From: Roseofilum capinflatum BLCC-M114
GTDB taxonomy: Bacteria > Cyanobacteriota > Cyanobacteriia > Cyanobacteriales > Desertifilaceae
DNA: 64,000 nt
Direction: 5' to 3'
NCBI RefSeq assembly: GCF_030068505.1
Contig: NZ_JAQOSO010000074.1
Span: 62,001 to 126,000 of the forward strand
How positions within the stretch are numbered: the first letter of the stretch is position 1; every line of letters begins with the position of its first letter. The notes beneath the pieces are model-generated. The model was not told where the DNA came from. It saw only the letters and a program-made list of their open reading frames with translations, and searched no databases. This document shows, piece by piece, positions 7,701 to 15,419 of the stretch. The position numbers were made by a program, and so were the translations under genes.

Positions 7701-10069
7701 AACTCAGTGCCTGTGATATAAAGCTTTAAAGTTAAATGATATTGACTGTCCCAAGAATGAGAGTTGAGCAAACCAATCCCAGTTTGCACATACAAAATAC
7801 CCGCACTATAGGCCGTTGATTTTTTGGCTTTTTCCCCAGCTTGTAAGTTGAGTTGAGCTAACTCTTCTTTTTCGGAGTCTTGTTCAATGAGTGCTTGGCC
7901 TAAATTTAAGTGACCGAGGAAATCAAAGAGCCTTTCTTCTTTCTGTTCTTCAGATGAGTTACCCAGGAGTAAGCGGCCAATTTTCAAATGCAGAGCAGCT
8001 TTGTCATCTTCAGCAATTAAGCTATAGGCAGCTTGTTGCACGCGATCGTGCAAAAACTTGTAATCTTGAATGAGCAGTTCTTGATCTAATTCGGATACCG
8101 TTAAAATTAGCCCAGATTGAATGGCTTTGACTAAAGCTAAAAATGTATCTTTAGGTGATGTTTGGGCAATAATAGATAACGTGGATAAATCAAAATTAGC
8201 ACCGATACAAGCGGCTAATTTCAAAACGTCTTGAGTGGCTATCGGTAGTTTTCTCAAGCTTTGAATCATTAAATCGACAACATTATCTGTAATGTTGCAG
8301 CTTTCTATCTCCTGCTGATTCCACTGCCATTTTTTCTGTTTGTAATCAAAGTTGATTAATTTTTCAGAATATAAGTTAAGCAAAAATTGATTAACAAAAA
8401 ATGGATTTCCATCTGTTTTTTGAAAGACCAATTCAGCCAAAGAATTGCTTTTTTCTAAACTAGACTTTAAGGTTTCACTCAGAATTTGATTCACATGGTG
8501 TAGAGACAGATTGTTTAGGTTTATTTCTTTAATTATGGCTTGAGTCTCTCTTAATTCATTGACCATCATCTCCAGGGGGTGACCTGGATTCACTTCATTA
8601 TCTCGATAGGCTCCAATGAGTAAAAGATTTTGCAAATTAACATCGGACATCATTAATTTAATCAATTTGAGTGTGGCGGCATCTGCCCATTGTAAATCAT
8701 CTAGAAAAACGACTAAGGGATGTTCGCGACTACAAGTCGCATGAATAAAATTTTGAAATACTAAGTTAAATCGGTTCTGGCTCTCTGTGGCTCCTAATTC
8801 GGCTACTGGCGGTTGCTCACCAATAATGAGTTCGATTTCGGGGATGACATCAATTAATACGTTTCCATTGCTTCCTAGGGCTTGCAGAAACTTATGTTTC
8901 CATGCTTGTAATTCTCTTTCACTTTCGGTTAAAATTTGCTCGATGAATTGACTGAAGGCAGTTAAGATTGCTGAGTAGGGAATATTGCGCTTAAATTGGT
9001 CAAATTTACCGGAAACAAAATATCCTTTTTTTTCAGTAATTGGTTTGTGAATTTCTTGAACTAAACAGGATTTGCCAATCCCTGAGTATCCGGCTACTAA
9101 GATGAATTCGCTTTGGTCTTTTGCTCCCTCGAAGGAACTCAGTAGGGTTTCAATTTCTTTTTCTCTACCATAGAGCTTTTGAGGGATAGAAAAATGATCG
9201 GAAACATCATTTTGACCTAGGTCAAATGAGAGGATTGTACCGGTTTGTTGAAGTTGATTAAGTGCGGTTTTTAGATCGGATTCTAATCCCCAGGCACTTT
9301 GATACCTATCTTCGGCATTTTTGGCCATGAGTTTCATGGCGATATCGGAGAGGATGGGAGGAAGGGATGGGTTTATTTGATGGGGAGGTTGGGGGGCTTT
9401 GGCAATGTGAGCATGAACCAGTTCTAATGGGTCTATCGTCTGAAAAGGGAGTTGATGGGTGAGGAGTTGATAAAATAGGACTCCTAGGGAGTAAAAGTCG
9501 GTGCGATAATCTAGGGAGCGGTTCATTCTCCCGGTTTGTTCGGGTGAAATGTAGGGTAATGTGCCTTCTAGGGTGTTGGGATTTTTGAGGGTGGGATTTT
9601 CTCGACTTAGGGGTGTGGCGATGCCTAAATCAATGAGTTTGAGTTGTTGGGTTTGAGGGTTGATGACGATATTGGCTGGATTAATATCTTTATGAATAAT
9701 ATTTTGGGCGTGTAGTTCTCCTAAGCTCTGAGCAATTTTAATCATGATTTCTAGAGATTGCTCTAAGTTGAGTGACGATGGGTTGAGGAGGTTGGCTAAT
9801 GGGATGCCTCCAAAGTCTTCTAAGACGATCGCCAGGGTTCTTTGATAGGGTTGTAAGCTGTAGGCTCTGATCGTGCCTTCTAAATTGAGACTATGGGTGA
9901 GTTCGTATTCTTGTTTGTAGCGGGTGAGTTCGGCGGCAGTGGGGTAATCTTGTTTGAGGATTTTGATAATGACGGGGGTTCGATCGCTCTGACGGATGCC
10001 ACGATAGACTTGTGAGTTGAAGCTATCGTAAATTTGAGTGAGGATTTGATAACCAGGAATATCGATCAT
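4796..10069 (-). CDS. Multidomain Ser/Thr kinase - AAA ATPase - GAF - SpoIIE/PP2C phosphatase
   Basis: This 1757-residue protein joins four modules. The kinase domain (about 1-275) has K36, a catalytic-loop HKD at 126-128 and DLG at 147-149 in place of DFG, and looks active. The ATPase/transcriptional-regulator-like module has Walker A GYSGIGKS near 328-334 and a later VVFLDDLQWAD Walker B. A long helical repeat region follows, then a GAF domain (about 1310-1460), a coiled coil, and a C-terminal SpoIIE-type PP2C phosphatase (about 1510-1757) with PADEVGGDYYD, GDVTGHG and YTDGITEAE. Relatives with this head but a histidine-kinase tail are frequent in cyanobacteria. The phosphatase tail suggests partner-switching on an anti-sigma antagonist, which is inference. 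Confidence 0.93.
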   Translation of the reverse strand: MIDIPGYQILTQIYDSFNSQVYRGIRQSDRTPVIIKILKQDYPTAAELTRYKQEYELTHSLNLEGTIRAYSLQPYQRTLAIVLEDFGGIPLANLLNPSSLNLEQSLEIMIKIAQSLGELHAQNIIHKDINPANIVINPQTQQLKLIDLGIATPLSRENPTLKNPNTLEGTLPYISPEQTGRMNRSLDYRTDFYSLGVLFYQLLTHQLPFQTIDPLELVHAHIAKAPQPPHQINPSLPPILSDIAMKLMAKNAEDRYQSAWGLESDLKTALNQLQQTGTILSFDLGQNDVSDHFSIPQKLYGREKEIETLLSSFEGAKDQSEFILVAGYSGIGKSCLVQEIHKPITEKKGYFVSGKFDQFKRNIPYSAILTAFSQFIEQILTESERELQAWKHKFLQALGSNGNVLIDVIPEIELIIGEQPPVAELGATESQNRFNLVFQNFIHATCSREHPLVVFLDDLQWADAATLKLIKLMMSDVNLQNLLLIGAYRDNEVNPGHPLEMMVNELRETQAIIKEINLNNLSLHHVNQILSETLKSSLEKSNSLAELVFQKTDGNPFFVNQFLLNLYSEKLINFDYKQKKWQWNQQEIESCNITDNVVDLMIQSLRKLPIATQDVLKLAACIGANFDLSTLSIIAQTSPKDTFLALVKAIQSGLILTVSELDQELLIQDYKFLHDRVQQAAYSLIAEDDKAALHLKIGRLLLGNSSEEQKEERLFDFLGHLNLGQALIEQDSEKEELAQLNLQAGEKAKKSTAYSAGILYVQTGIGLLNSHSWDSQYHLTLKLYITGTELAYLNADLDRMQERANQVLHHGQTILDKIPVYEVLISSYTGQGKMQESVDLGRQVLQELGVDVPASMNATQNNEALQALNQQLEGRTIEELIDLPIMSDRHIQASMNILHMLLAPVFQGKPDLLPMVGITMVRLSLEFGNSPASVVGYVLHGLVLCSVWQELEEGYAFGRLSLNLLDRFHWNNFKSIVLNMFGNHIQHFKDHFRETSATLYEGHKSGLETGDFLFCGYSISNSYLQRFLFGTELEPMIRELLDYRHLMISIKQFSPLGYLDLLQQTGINLRETFPEPHRLLGEVYNEIERIPKHEEDQELTALSLLYLYKLLLAYLFEDYQSALEYIKIAEENNYENAVTGMVCIPCFHFYAALTYLAILSLDSEGDKNSYLERLDVHEKTVNQWAQCSPSNHLHKWYLLQAEKHRVYGNKAEAIADYDRAISAAHENQYIHEEALANELAAKFYLNWGKGKIAQSYMQDASYAYMLWGALAKVNYLNRQYSTLLSAVSQQNLNVTKTITETSSGKNLYKTLDMKTVFKANQIISGEIVLDKLLVELMKIILQNAGAQTGCLMIVDRGSLIVQASGNINSEQIRVLQELPVEESTVVCHAIVNYVARTQESIVLNDASHSGNFTQDSYIQTHQPQSILCVPLVNQGKLISIVYLENNLTTGAFTEERVNIVQVISGQAAIALENAYLYRNLEQKVEERTAELALANAEIKTLNEQLTSENLRLSSELDVAKKIQQMVLPKATELDSVEDLEIACYMEPADEVGGDYYDILQEGDRIKITIGDVTGHGLESGVLMLMAQTVVRTLENMHETGAIHFLEMVNKTLCQNLERMNSHKNMSLAILNYKEGLMKVSGQHEEIIVVRGNGELELIDTLDLGFPIGLDWQIGEFIHEQELFLNSDDVIILYTDGITEAENLENQQYGLERLAQLAQQHRQHSVIHIRDRIIEDVRLFIGEQKVFDDITLLVLKQK

Positions 10070-10114
10070 GACTGAAGTTGTGACTGATCCGAAAAGAGTT
10101 CTATCCGATCAGAA

Positions 10115-10153
10115 AGAGCGATCGCCAACTCGATAGGATACCTCGATCGCTCT
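10115..10153 (-). terminator. Possible terminator hairpin after surE
   Basis: A perfect 10-bp stem (AGAGCGATCG pairing with CGATCGCTCT) encloses a 19-nt loop between surE and the multidomain kinase. On the minus strand only a short pyrimidine run follows. The stem contains HIP1-like sequence, so it may be coincidental. Confidence 0.35.
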
Positions 10154-10196
10154 CTATGATTAGTATTATTCTCAATATGGGCGCAGAAGATGTCAA

Positions 10197-10883
10197 TCAG
10201 ATCGGCACTTGAGTGACGGAAATCTTGCCGGAAAAACAGATATCGACATCGGTTCCCGGAGTGCGATCGCGGCGATCGTAATTTCCGCAGTAGATATACT
10301 CACCTCCTTCTACCCGATATTGGAGGGGCAACGGTTGGGTACTCAGGGGACAAAACACCATTTCCGGTTCTTTAGCACCCGGTTCCAGATGGGGAATATT
10401 CACATTCCAGAAACATCTCGGTTCTAGGGGATGGGAAAACAGCTTAGATAAAATATGGGCTGTCCATTGGGTTGTCCGTTGCCAGTCGATCGCCAGGGGG
10501 CGCTTAATCCAGTGGGAAATGGCAATACCGGGAACTCCATGAAAAGCCGCTTCGCGCACCGCAGCCACGGTTCCCGACATATAGACATCAATCCCCATAT
10601 TGCCCCCCGCATTGACTCCAGAGAGAACCCAATCAATCGGTTGATTCAGTTGGGGTTGCAGTTGGGCGATCGCCAAGCGAGTACAATCAGCAGGTGTACC
10701 GTGAACCGCGTATTCAGTTGGCGATCGCTCCTCCATCTTCAGAGGTTTATGGGTGGTCGTTTGATGCCCACAGCCAGAATACTGAACCGTCGGTGCAACC
10801 AGAATCCCCTGATCCCCAACAGCGTTCTGGAGAGCGCGAATACCGGGAGCATCAATCCCATCATCATTGGTTAAAATTATCAT
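10197..10883 (-). CDS. surE: 5'/3'-nucleotidase SurE
   Basis: This 228-residue survival protein E is a metal-dependent phosphatase that hydrolyses nucleoside monophosphates in the cytoplasm. The N-terminus MIILTNDDGIDAPG carries the metal-binding aspartates D7-D8. QYSGCGH, the VHGTPADC segment, and SGVNAGGNMG with the metal-ligand asparagine follow in family order. The length matches short bacterial SurE. It lies 27 nt downstream of the DUF3011 gene on the same strand, so the two may be co-transcribed. A hairpin follows the stop. Confidence 0.95.
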   Translation of the reverse strand: MIILTNDDGIDAPGIRALQNAVGDQGILVAPTVQYSGCGHQTTTHKPLKMEERSPTEYAVHGTPADCTRLAIAQLQPQLNQPIDWVLSGVNAGGNMGIDVYMSGTVAAVREAAFHGVPGIAISHWIKRPLAIDWQRTTQWTAHILSKLFSHPLEPRCFWNVNIPHLEPGAKEPEMVFCPLSTQPLPLQYRVEGGEYIYCGNYDRRDRTPGTDVDICFSGKISVTQVPI

Positions 10884-10910
10884 CAGTTAAAATTAGAATC
10901 CGAGTGGAAC

Positions 10911-11480
10911 CTATCTGTGTCTATCAATCGCCAGCATCCAACCCACTAAGCCATCTTGAGTGCGAACTCGGACATATTGTTGTCCACCGTAGTAAAAACT
11001 ATTGTTCCAGTTGACGATTATGGGTTCACCTCGATAAACTGTGCGGACGCGATCGCCCTGATTATTATAAATCCCCGAAGTCACCCCTACTTGTTCGCGG
11101 GAACCCCTACGGACTGGATCTCTAAAATCAATTCCTGGAGGGCCAAAAAAACCGCCCCCACCGGGATTTTGAGCATAATTGGTTTCAAATCGGGCGCGAC
11201 AACCATTTCTCACCCAAACAAACCCATTCCCAAATCCCCAGTTCCCTATACAAGAGGCTGTAGAATACTGTTCCACTAAAGTCACCCCATTGCGAGTATC
11301 GATGGGGCAGTTGGCAGGTTGGGCATCCCGACTTTCACAGCGCACCGATCGCGGGGGCTGTTGCCGTTGAGCGGTAGCCGGTTGCGGGTTAATAGTGCTG
11401 AGACCCACCATTACACTAGAGCATAGGGCGGCACTTAGATAAGATTGAAGAACTCGACGCATCGCTGAGTTAGTTAACAT
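10911..11480 (-). CDS. Secreted DUF3011 / SH3-like protein
   Basis: The 189-residue product has an N-terminal signal peptide that ends near PATAQRQQ. A DUF3011-type domain follows, with cysteines in VRCES, ANCPID, ASCIGNWGFG and RNGCRARF; the spaced Cys and NGCRA core are typical. The C-terminal third (GVTSGIYNNQGDRVRTVY through GLVGWM) looks like a bacterial SH3-type beta barrel. Export to periplasm or lumen with one or two disulfides is likely. No enzymatic motif is visible. A second in-frame ATG six codons in is an alternative start. The SH3-like fold suggests binding to wall or protein ligands, an inference only. Confidence 0.75.
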   Translation of the reverse strand: MLTNSAMRRVLQSYLSAALCSSVMVGLSTINPQPATAQRQQPPRSVRCESRDAQPANCPIDTRNGVTLVEQYSTASCIGNWGFGNGFVWVRNGCRARFETNYAQNPGGGGFFGPPGIDFRDPVRRGSREQVGVTSGIYNNQGDRVRTVYRGEPIIVNWNNSFYYGGQQYVRVRTQDGLVGWMLAIDRHR

Positions 11481-11580
11481 AATATAGAATGCCCGTTGAT
11501 TGTAACATTGCTCAGGGCTGACGAAAGTTTGAGTGAGGGAGTGCCAGAAGAGAAATCTTTCGGTTGGGTTAAGAGTGATT

Positions 11581-11586
11581 TATAAT
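11581..11586 (+). promoter_or_regulatory. Possible -10 box (TATAAT) of the HEAT-repeat gene
   Basis: An exact TATAAT lies 55 nt before the ATG at 11641. A weak TTTCGG stands 17 nt upstream where a -35 box would be. Only the -10 is convincing. Confidence 0.35.
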
Positions 11587-11640
11587 CTCTTTATATAACT
11601 TAATCACCGCCGTTATTTTATCCTTTTGTCTCTTAAGATT

Positions 11641-12300
11641 ATGACCAGCTTAACAGAACTGAAGATCCAACTCGATAGTGATAATCTTCGCGATCGCAAG
11701 CTGGCCCTGTTGGCACTGCGAGATCTCTCCCCGACTCAAGCGATGCCTTTGGTCAAACAAGCACTGCAAGACCGCAATCAACAAGTGCGGTCTATGGCCA
11801 TTTTTGCCCTAGGGGTGAAGCCAACGGAAGAATCCTTTCCCTTGCTGGTCAATCTGTTAGAGACCGATCCTGATTATGGCATTCGTGCCGATGCTGCGGG
11901 GGCTTTGGGTTACTTGCGAGATTTAAGAGCCTTTGAACCCTTAGTGCGGGCTTTTTATGAAGACCCCGATTGGTTAGTGCGCTTTAGTGCCGCCGTTTCC
12001 CTAGGCAATTTACGGGATCAACGGGCCCATGATGTCTTGCTGCAAGCTCTAGATAGTGCGGAAGTGGTGATCCAGCAAGCGGCGATCGCCGCTTTAGGAG
12101 AAATCCAAGACCTCAGCGCCGTCTCCGCAATTTTGCGATTTGCGGGTTCAGACGATTGGCTCGTGCGTCAGCGTCTAGCAGAAGCCTTGGGTCATTTGCC
12201 CTGTAGCAAAAGCCAATCCGCCCTCAAATATCTCAGCAAAGACGCTCATCCCAACGTGGCCCAAGCCGCTACCCTAGCCCTAGAAAACTTGGCTTTCTGA
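11641..12300 (+). CDS. HEAT-repeat protein (PBS-lyase-like repeats)
   Basis: The 219-residue protein is made almost entirely of HEAT/PBS-lyase repeats of about 31 residues. Each has the pattern V-R-x-x-A-x-x-A-L-G, for example QVRSMAIFALG, GIRADAAGALG, LVRFSAAVSLG and LVRQRLAEALG. In cyanobacteria such repeats occur in phycobilin lyase subunits (CpcE/F type) and in NblB, but the N-terminus here does not match any of those that I recall. A protein-binding scaffold is the safe call. ATG 11641 is preferred to TTG 11626. No phycobilisome gene is nearby. Confidence 0.82.
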   Translation: MTSLTELKIQLDSDNLRDRKLALLALRDLSPTQAMPLVKQALQDRNQQVRSMAIFALGVKPTEESFPLLVNLLETDPDYGIRADAAGALGYLRDLRAFEPLVRAFYEDPDWLVRFSAAVSLGNLRDQRAHDVLLQALDSAEVVIQQAAIAALGEIQDLSAVSAILRFAGSDDWLVRQRLAEALGHLPCSKSQSALKYLSKDAHPNVAQAATLALENLAF

Positions 12301-12302
12301 AC

Positions 12303-12357
12303 TCATTATTCATTATTCATTATTCATTATTCATTGTTCATTGTTCATTGTTCATTG
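12303..12357. repeat. Heptamer short tandem repeat (TCATTAT / TCATTGT)
   Basis: About eight heptamers fill the gap between the convergent HEAT-repeat and SUI1 genes. The first five read TCATTAT and the last three TCATTGT, so one unit variant has spread through part of the array. The unit is the reverse complement of the array at 968-999. Confidence 0.9.
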
Positions 12358-12360
12358 ACC

Positions 12361-12711
12361 TCACCCCCCAGAACGCTTGACTTTATAGCCTTTTTGTGAT
12401 AGAAAATTCATCATTTTTTGTCCATGATCCCCTTGAATTTCCAAGGTTTGCTCCTTCAGGGTTCCCCCCGCTCCACACTGAGCTTTCAATTGTTTCAACA
12501 GAGCAGACAAAGTGTCCTGGGAATGTTGAAATCCTTGCACCACCGTCACCGTTTTTCCCTTGCGTCCTTTGCGAGACACTTCCACCTTCAGGTTTTGTTG
12601 CTTCGGCGGCACATCCACCTGCACCGAGTCTTGTCCCTCGGTGTTTGCACCCTCGCCAAACTCTTGATAGACTAGGCGATCGCCCGATTTTGACTTACCT
12701 TGAGAACCCAT
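12361..12711 (-). CDS. yciH: SUI1/YciH-type translation initiation factor homologue
   Basis: The 116-residue protein has a variable, charged N-terminus and a C-terminal SUI1 domain (about 40-116). VSRKGRKGKTVTVVQGF, LKQLKAQCGAGGTLKE and EIQGDHGQKMMNFLSQKGYKVKR are the family hallmarks. SUI1 homologues resemble eukaryotic eIF1 and influence start-codon selection, although in bacteria they are non-essential. The ATG lies 17 nt inside the 3' end of the upstream pentapeptide-repeat gene, so translational coupling is likely. Confidence 0.92.
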   Translation of the reverse strand: MGSQGKSKSGDRLVYQEFGEGANTEGQDSVQVDVPPKQQNLKVEVSRKGRKGKTVTVVQGFQHSQDTLSALLKQLKAQCGAGGTLKEQTLEIQGDHGQKMMNFLSQKGYKVKRSGG

Positions 12712-14290
12712 GTTCAGTATTTCCTAACTTCTCCAAAATATAGAATCCACGGATAAAATCTGCCACCACTTCCGCCGTCGGCACAGACAACTGTTGCATT
12801 TTCATCGTGTTGGTTTCACTGGTCTGAAAATAAGCAGCCGAATTAATCAACCGCTTACCAAAAGAGGGATGAAAATAAATATTGAGGGATTGATCGCTCG
12901 AATTGGTCAAACTCACCTGAGTCGGCACAGAAAAGAACTCTTCCGAACCCGGTGGGTTGGGCAAATCTCCACCCACTTTCACCCGGACAACCCGACTCAT
13001 GACCTGACTAAGTGCCTTACTAATTTGTTTAATCCGTTTTCGGTCTCGAATGGTCAAATAATCCTCCATATCCGGAGAGCGAATAATCTCCATCACTTCA
13101 GAAATATTGCGTTGGGTGGCCGTACTATCCTTAAAGGGTAAAATGGCTAAATAGGCGATCGGCAACAGCTCCTCATCCCGGTCTAACCGGAAAATCAACG
13201 TCGTCCGACGATAGCCCACCTTAATACTCGGAGGATGATTCATCCCCGGATATTGCCCAGCAATATGATAATAGAACGCCGATAAAACAAACGATGCTGC
13301 ATGATCGAGTTGGGCATCTACAGTAATACTCACCGTAGGCGGAGTGGGATTAAAAAACTGCTTAAACTCATCCGGTGTAAAATGATAAACCTGGGTATGA
13401 TCGCCATCGGGACTTAAATCCACCCATTCACAGGCCATGCCATCGGTCTTTAAACCAAATCGAGACACCCCATGGAGCTTGGCCCCAGTTAAAGTCGCGC
13501 CACTCAAATCTGCGCCGCTCCATTCCACTTGGATCAAATTGGCTTGAGTTAAATCGGCATGAACCAAACTACAATTGACCAAATTGGCATTACTCAAATC
13601 CGCTCCAATCAAATTGGTTCCACTCAATTTGGCTTCACTTAAATCCGCCCAACTGAGATTGGTTCCACTGAGATCCACCCAGCGCAGATTGGCTCCACTT
13701 AAATTGGCTCCGCTCAGATTAGCCCGACTGAGATTGGCGTGGCGCAAATCCGCATCCCGCAAATCTGAGCCACTCAAATCCGCTCGTCCTAAGTCGGTTC
13801 CATGGAGATTGGCCCCTTCTAGATTGGCCGCAATCATGGATGTGCCGCGCAAATCCACTTCACTGAGATTGGCCCCACTGAGATTGGCTTGACGCAGGGT
13901 GGCTTCTCGCAAATCGGCCCCCGTCAGGTTTGCTCGACTGAGGTTAGCATTACTCAATTGAGCGCGAATCAGTTCAGCCCGAATCAGGCCGGTTTGTATT
14001 AAGCTTGCACCACTGAGATCCGCTCGTACTAAGTTAGCCACATTGAGAATGGCGCGGTTGAAATTGGCTTTGGTGAGATTACAACCACTGAGCCGAGCGA
14101 CATTGAGTTTGGCTTTACTCAGATCTGCCCCTTGTAGGTTAGCCCCACTGAGGTTGGCTACACAGAGATTGGCCCCGCTAAAGTTGGCTTCACTCAAGTT
14201 CACCCCACTCAAATTTGCTTCGGTGAGTAAGATGCCCATAAAATCTCTTTGTCCGGCTTCGTACTGATTAAGCACTTCCTCTTCGTCCAT
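12695..14290 (-). CDS. Pentapeptide-repeat protein with distinct C-terminal domain
   Basis: The 531-residue protein has about 50 tandem A(D/N)LxX pentapeptides from residue ~22 to ~285, which form a right-handed quadrilateral beta helix. The start QYEAGQRDFMGILL resembles the common cyanobacterial cap (YAAGxRDF). The C-terminal ~240 residues are non-repetitive, with strands such as TVSITVDAQLDHAASFVLSAF and a helix-rich SKALSQVMSRVVRVKV. They look like a folded partner domain that I do not recognise. No transmembrane segment is apparent. The stop overlaps the start of the SUI1 gene, giving a two-gene unit. Confidence 0.88.
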   Translation of the reverse strand: MDEEEVLNQYEAGQRDFMGILLTEANLSGVNLSEANFSGANLCVANLSGANLQGADLSKAKLNVARLSGCNLTKANFNRAILNVANLVRADLSGASLIQTGLIRAELIRAQLSNANLSRANLTGADLREATLRQANLSGANLSEVDLRGTSMIAANLEGANLHGTDLGRADLSGSDLRDADLRHANLSRANLSGANLSGANLRWVDLSGTNLSWADLSEAKLSGTNLIGADLSNANLVNCSLVHADLTQANLIQVEWSGADLSGATLTGAKLHGVSRFGLKTDGMACEWVDLSPDGDHTQVYHFTPDEFKQFFNPTPPTVSITVDAQLDHAASFVLSAFYYHIAGQYPGMNHPPSIKVGYRRTTLIFRLDRDEELLPIAYLAILPFKDSTATQRNISEVMEIIRSPDMEDYLTIRDRKRIKQISKALSQVMSRVVRVKVGGDLPNPPGSEEFFSVPTQVSLTNSSDQSLNIYFHPSFGKRLINSAAYFQTSETNTMKMQQLSVPTAEVVADFIRGFYILEKLGNTEHGFSR

Positions 14291-14470
14291 GGCGATTTCC
14301 TAGAGATTGGTTGAGGTACACTGGCGTTGGCATAGGTTTCCCATCGAGTTGGATAACTGGGATGATGGGGAACAGGGGATCATGAACCCGATCCGGTGAC
14401 TCTGATGGATAGATTGGAGTCTGGGAGGGGGTGACAGGGAGACCCAAAACGTTGAATGGATAGGTGGGTG

Positions 14471-15307
14471 ATGAAAGTAGGCATCATTGGTTTAGGGTTA
14501 ATCGGTGGGTCATTAGGGTTGACTTTACGATCGCTCGGTTGGGAAGTTTTGGGAGTGAGCCGTAATCCCCATACCTGTGAAGCAGCCGTTGCACAAGGGG
14601 TGGTGGATCGAGCCAGTCTTGAGTTGAGCCATTTGAGTATGGCAGAAATTATTTTTATTTGTACTCCCATTGGCCGGATTGTGCCGATCGCCCAGCAATT
14701 GGTTCCTTGGCTCTCTCCGGCCACAATTGTAACGGATGTCGGGTCAGTTAAAACGCCAATTGTCGAGTCTTTAGCCCCCATTTGCCCCAATTTTGTTGGC
14801 GGTCATCCCATGGCAGGAACGGCAGCACAAGGGTTAGGCGCGGCCGAGTTCGGATTATTTGAAGATCGTCCCTATGTTCTCACGCCGGTGGAAACGACCC
14901 CACCCGAATCTTTAGAGCGGATGACCGAAGTGGTGCGATCGCTACAAGCCAAGGTGTATCATTGCTCACCCCAAGACCACGATCGAGCGGTGGCCTTGAT
15001 TTCCCATTTACCTGTTTTCATTAGTGCTGGATTAATTGCGACTTGTAGCGATCGCCCCCTGGACTCCGTGCGCGATTTAGCCCAAAAACTGGCCAGCTCC
15101 GGCTTTGCCGATACCAGTCGCGTGGGGGGAGGCAATCCAGAATTGGGTCGCATGATGGCCGAATACAATCGAGAAGCTCTGAAAGAATCTCTCTTAAGGT
15201 ATCGCCAAAATTTAGATCGAGTCCTCACCTGGATTGAAAACGAAGATTGGGCCGCCATTGATGGGTACTTACAGAAAACCCAACAAGAGCGACCCAAGTT
15301 TTTGTAG
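14471..15307 (+). CDS. tyrA: Prephenate/arogenate dehydrogenase TyrA
   Basis: The 278-residue enzyme performs the oxidative decarboxylation that leads to tyrosine. Cyanobacterial TyrA usually uses arogenate and NADP. The N-terminal Rossmann motif GLGLIGGSLG, the IIFICTPIG and VTDVGSVK strands, and the catalytic histidines in FVGGHPMAG and ALISHLPVFIS are all in place. ATG 14471 is preferred over ATG 14456 because an AGGTGG box sits directly upstream and the Rossmann strand starts at once. The specificity for arogenate is from the family, not from a residue I can assign. Confidence 0.93.
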   Translation: MKVGIIGLGLIGGSLGLTLRSLGWEVLGVSRNPHTCEAAVAQGVVDRASLELSHLSMAEIIFICTPIGRIVPIAQQLVPWLSPATIVTDVGSVKTPIVESLAPICPNFVGGHPMAGTAAQGLGAAEFGLFEDRPYVLTPVETTPPESLERMTEVVRSLQAKVYHCSPQDHDRAVALISHLPVFISAGLIATCSDRPLDSVRDLAQKLASSGFADTSRVGGGNPELGRMMAEYNREALKESLLRYRQNLDRVLTWIENEDWAAIDGYLQKTQQERPKFL

Positions 15308-15370
15308 GGAATGGGGAATGGGGAATGGGGAATGGGGAATGGGGAATGGGGAATAGGGAATAGGGAATAG
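15306..15370. repeat. Heptamer short tandem repeat (GGGAATG / GGGAATA)
   Basis: About nine heptamers start at the tyrA stop codon. The first six or seven are GGGAATG and the last three GGGAATA. The same family recurs at 34321-34384. Confidence 0.92.
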
Positions 15371-15419
15371 GCAAAAGTTGATCCTCCCTATCTCCCCCAC
15401 TCCCCCACTCCCCTATCTC

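Noticed and set aside
13575-13892. Plus-strand open frame with repeated LAPLRLA-like text
   Set aside because: Antisense shadow of the pentapeptide-repeat gene.
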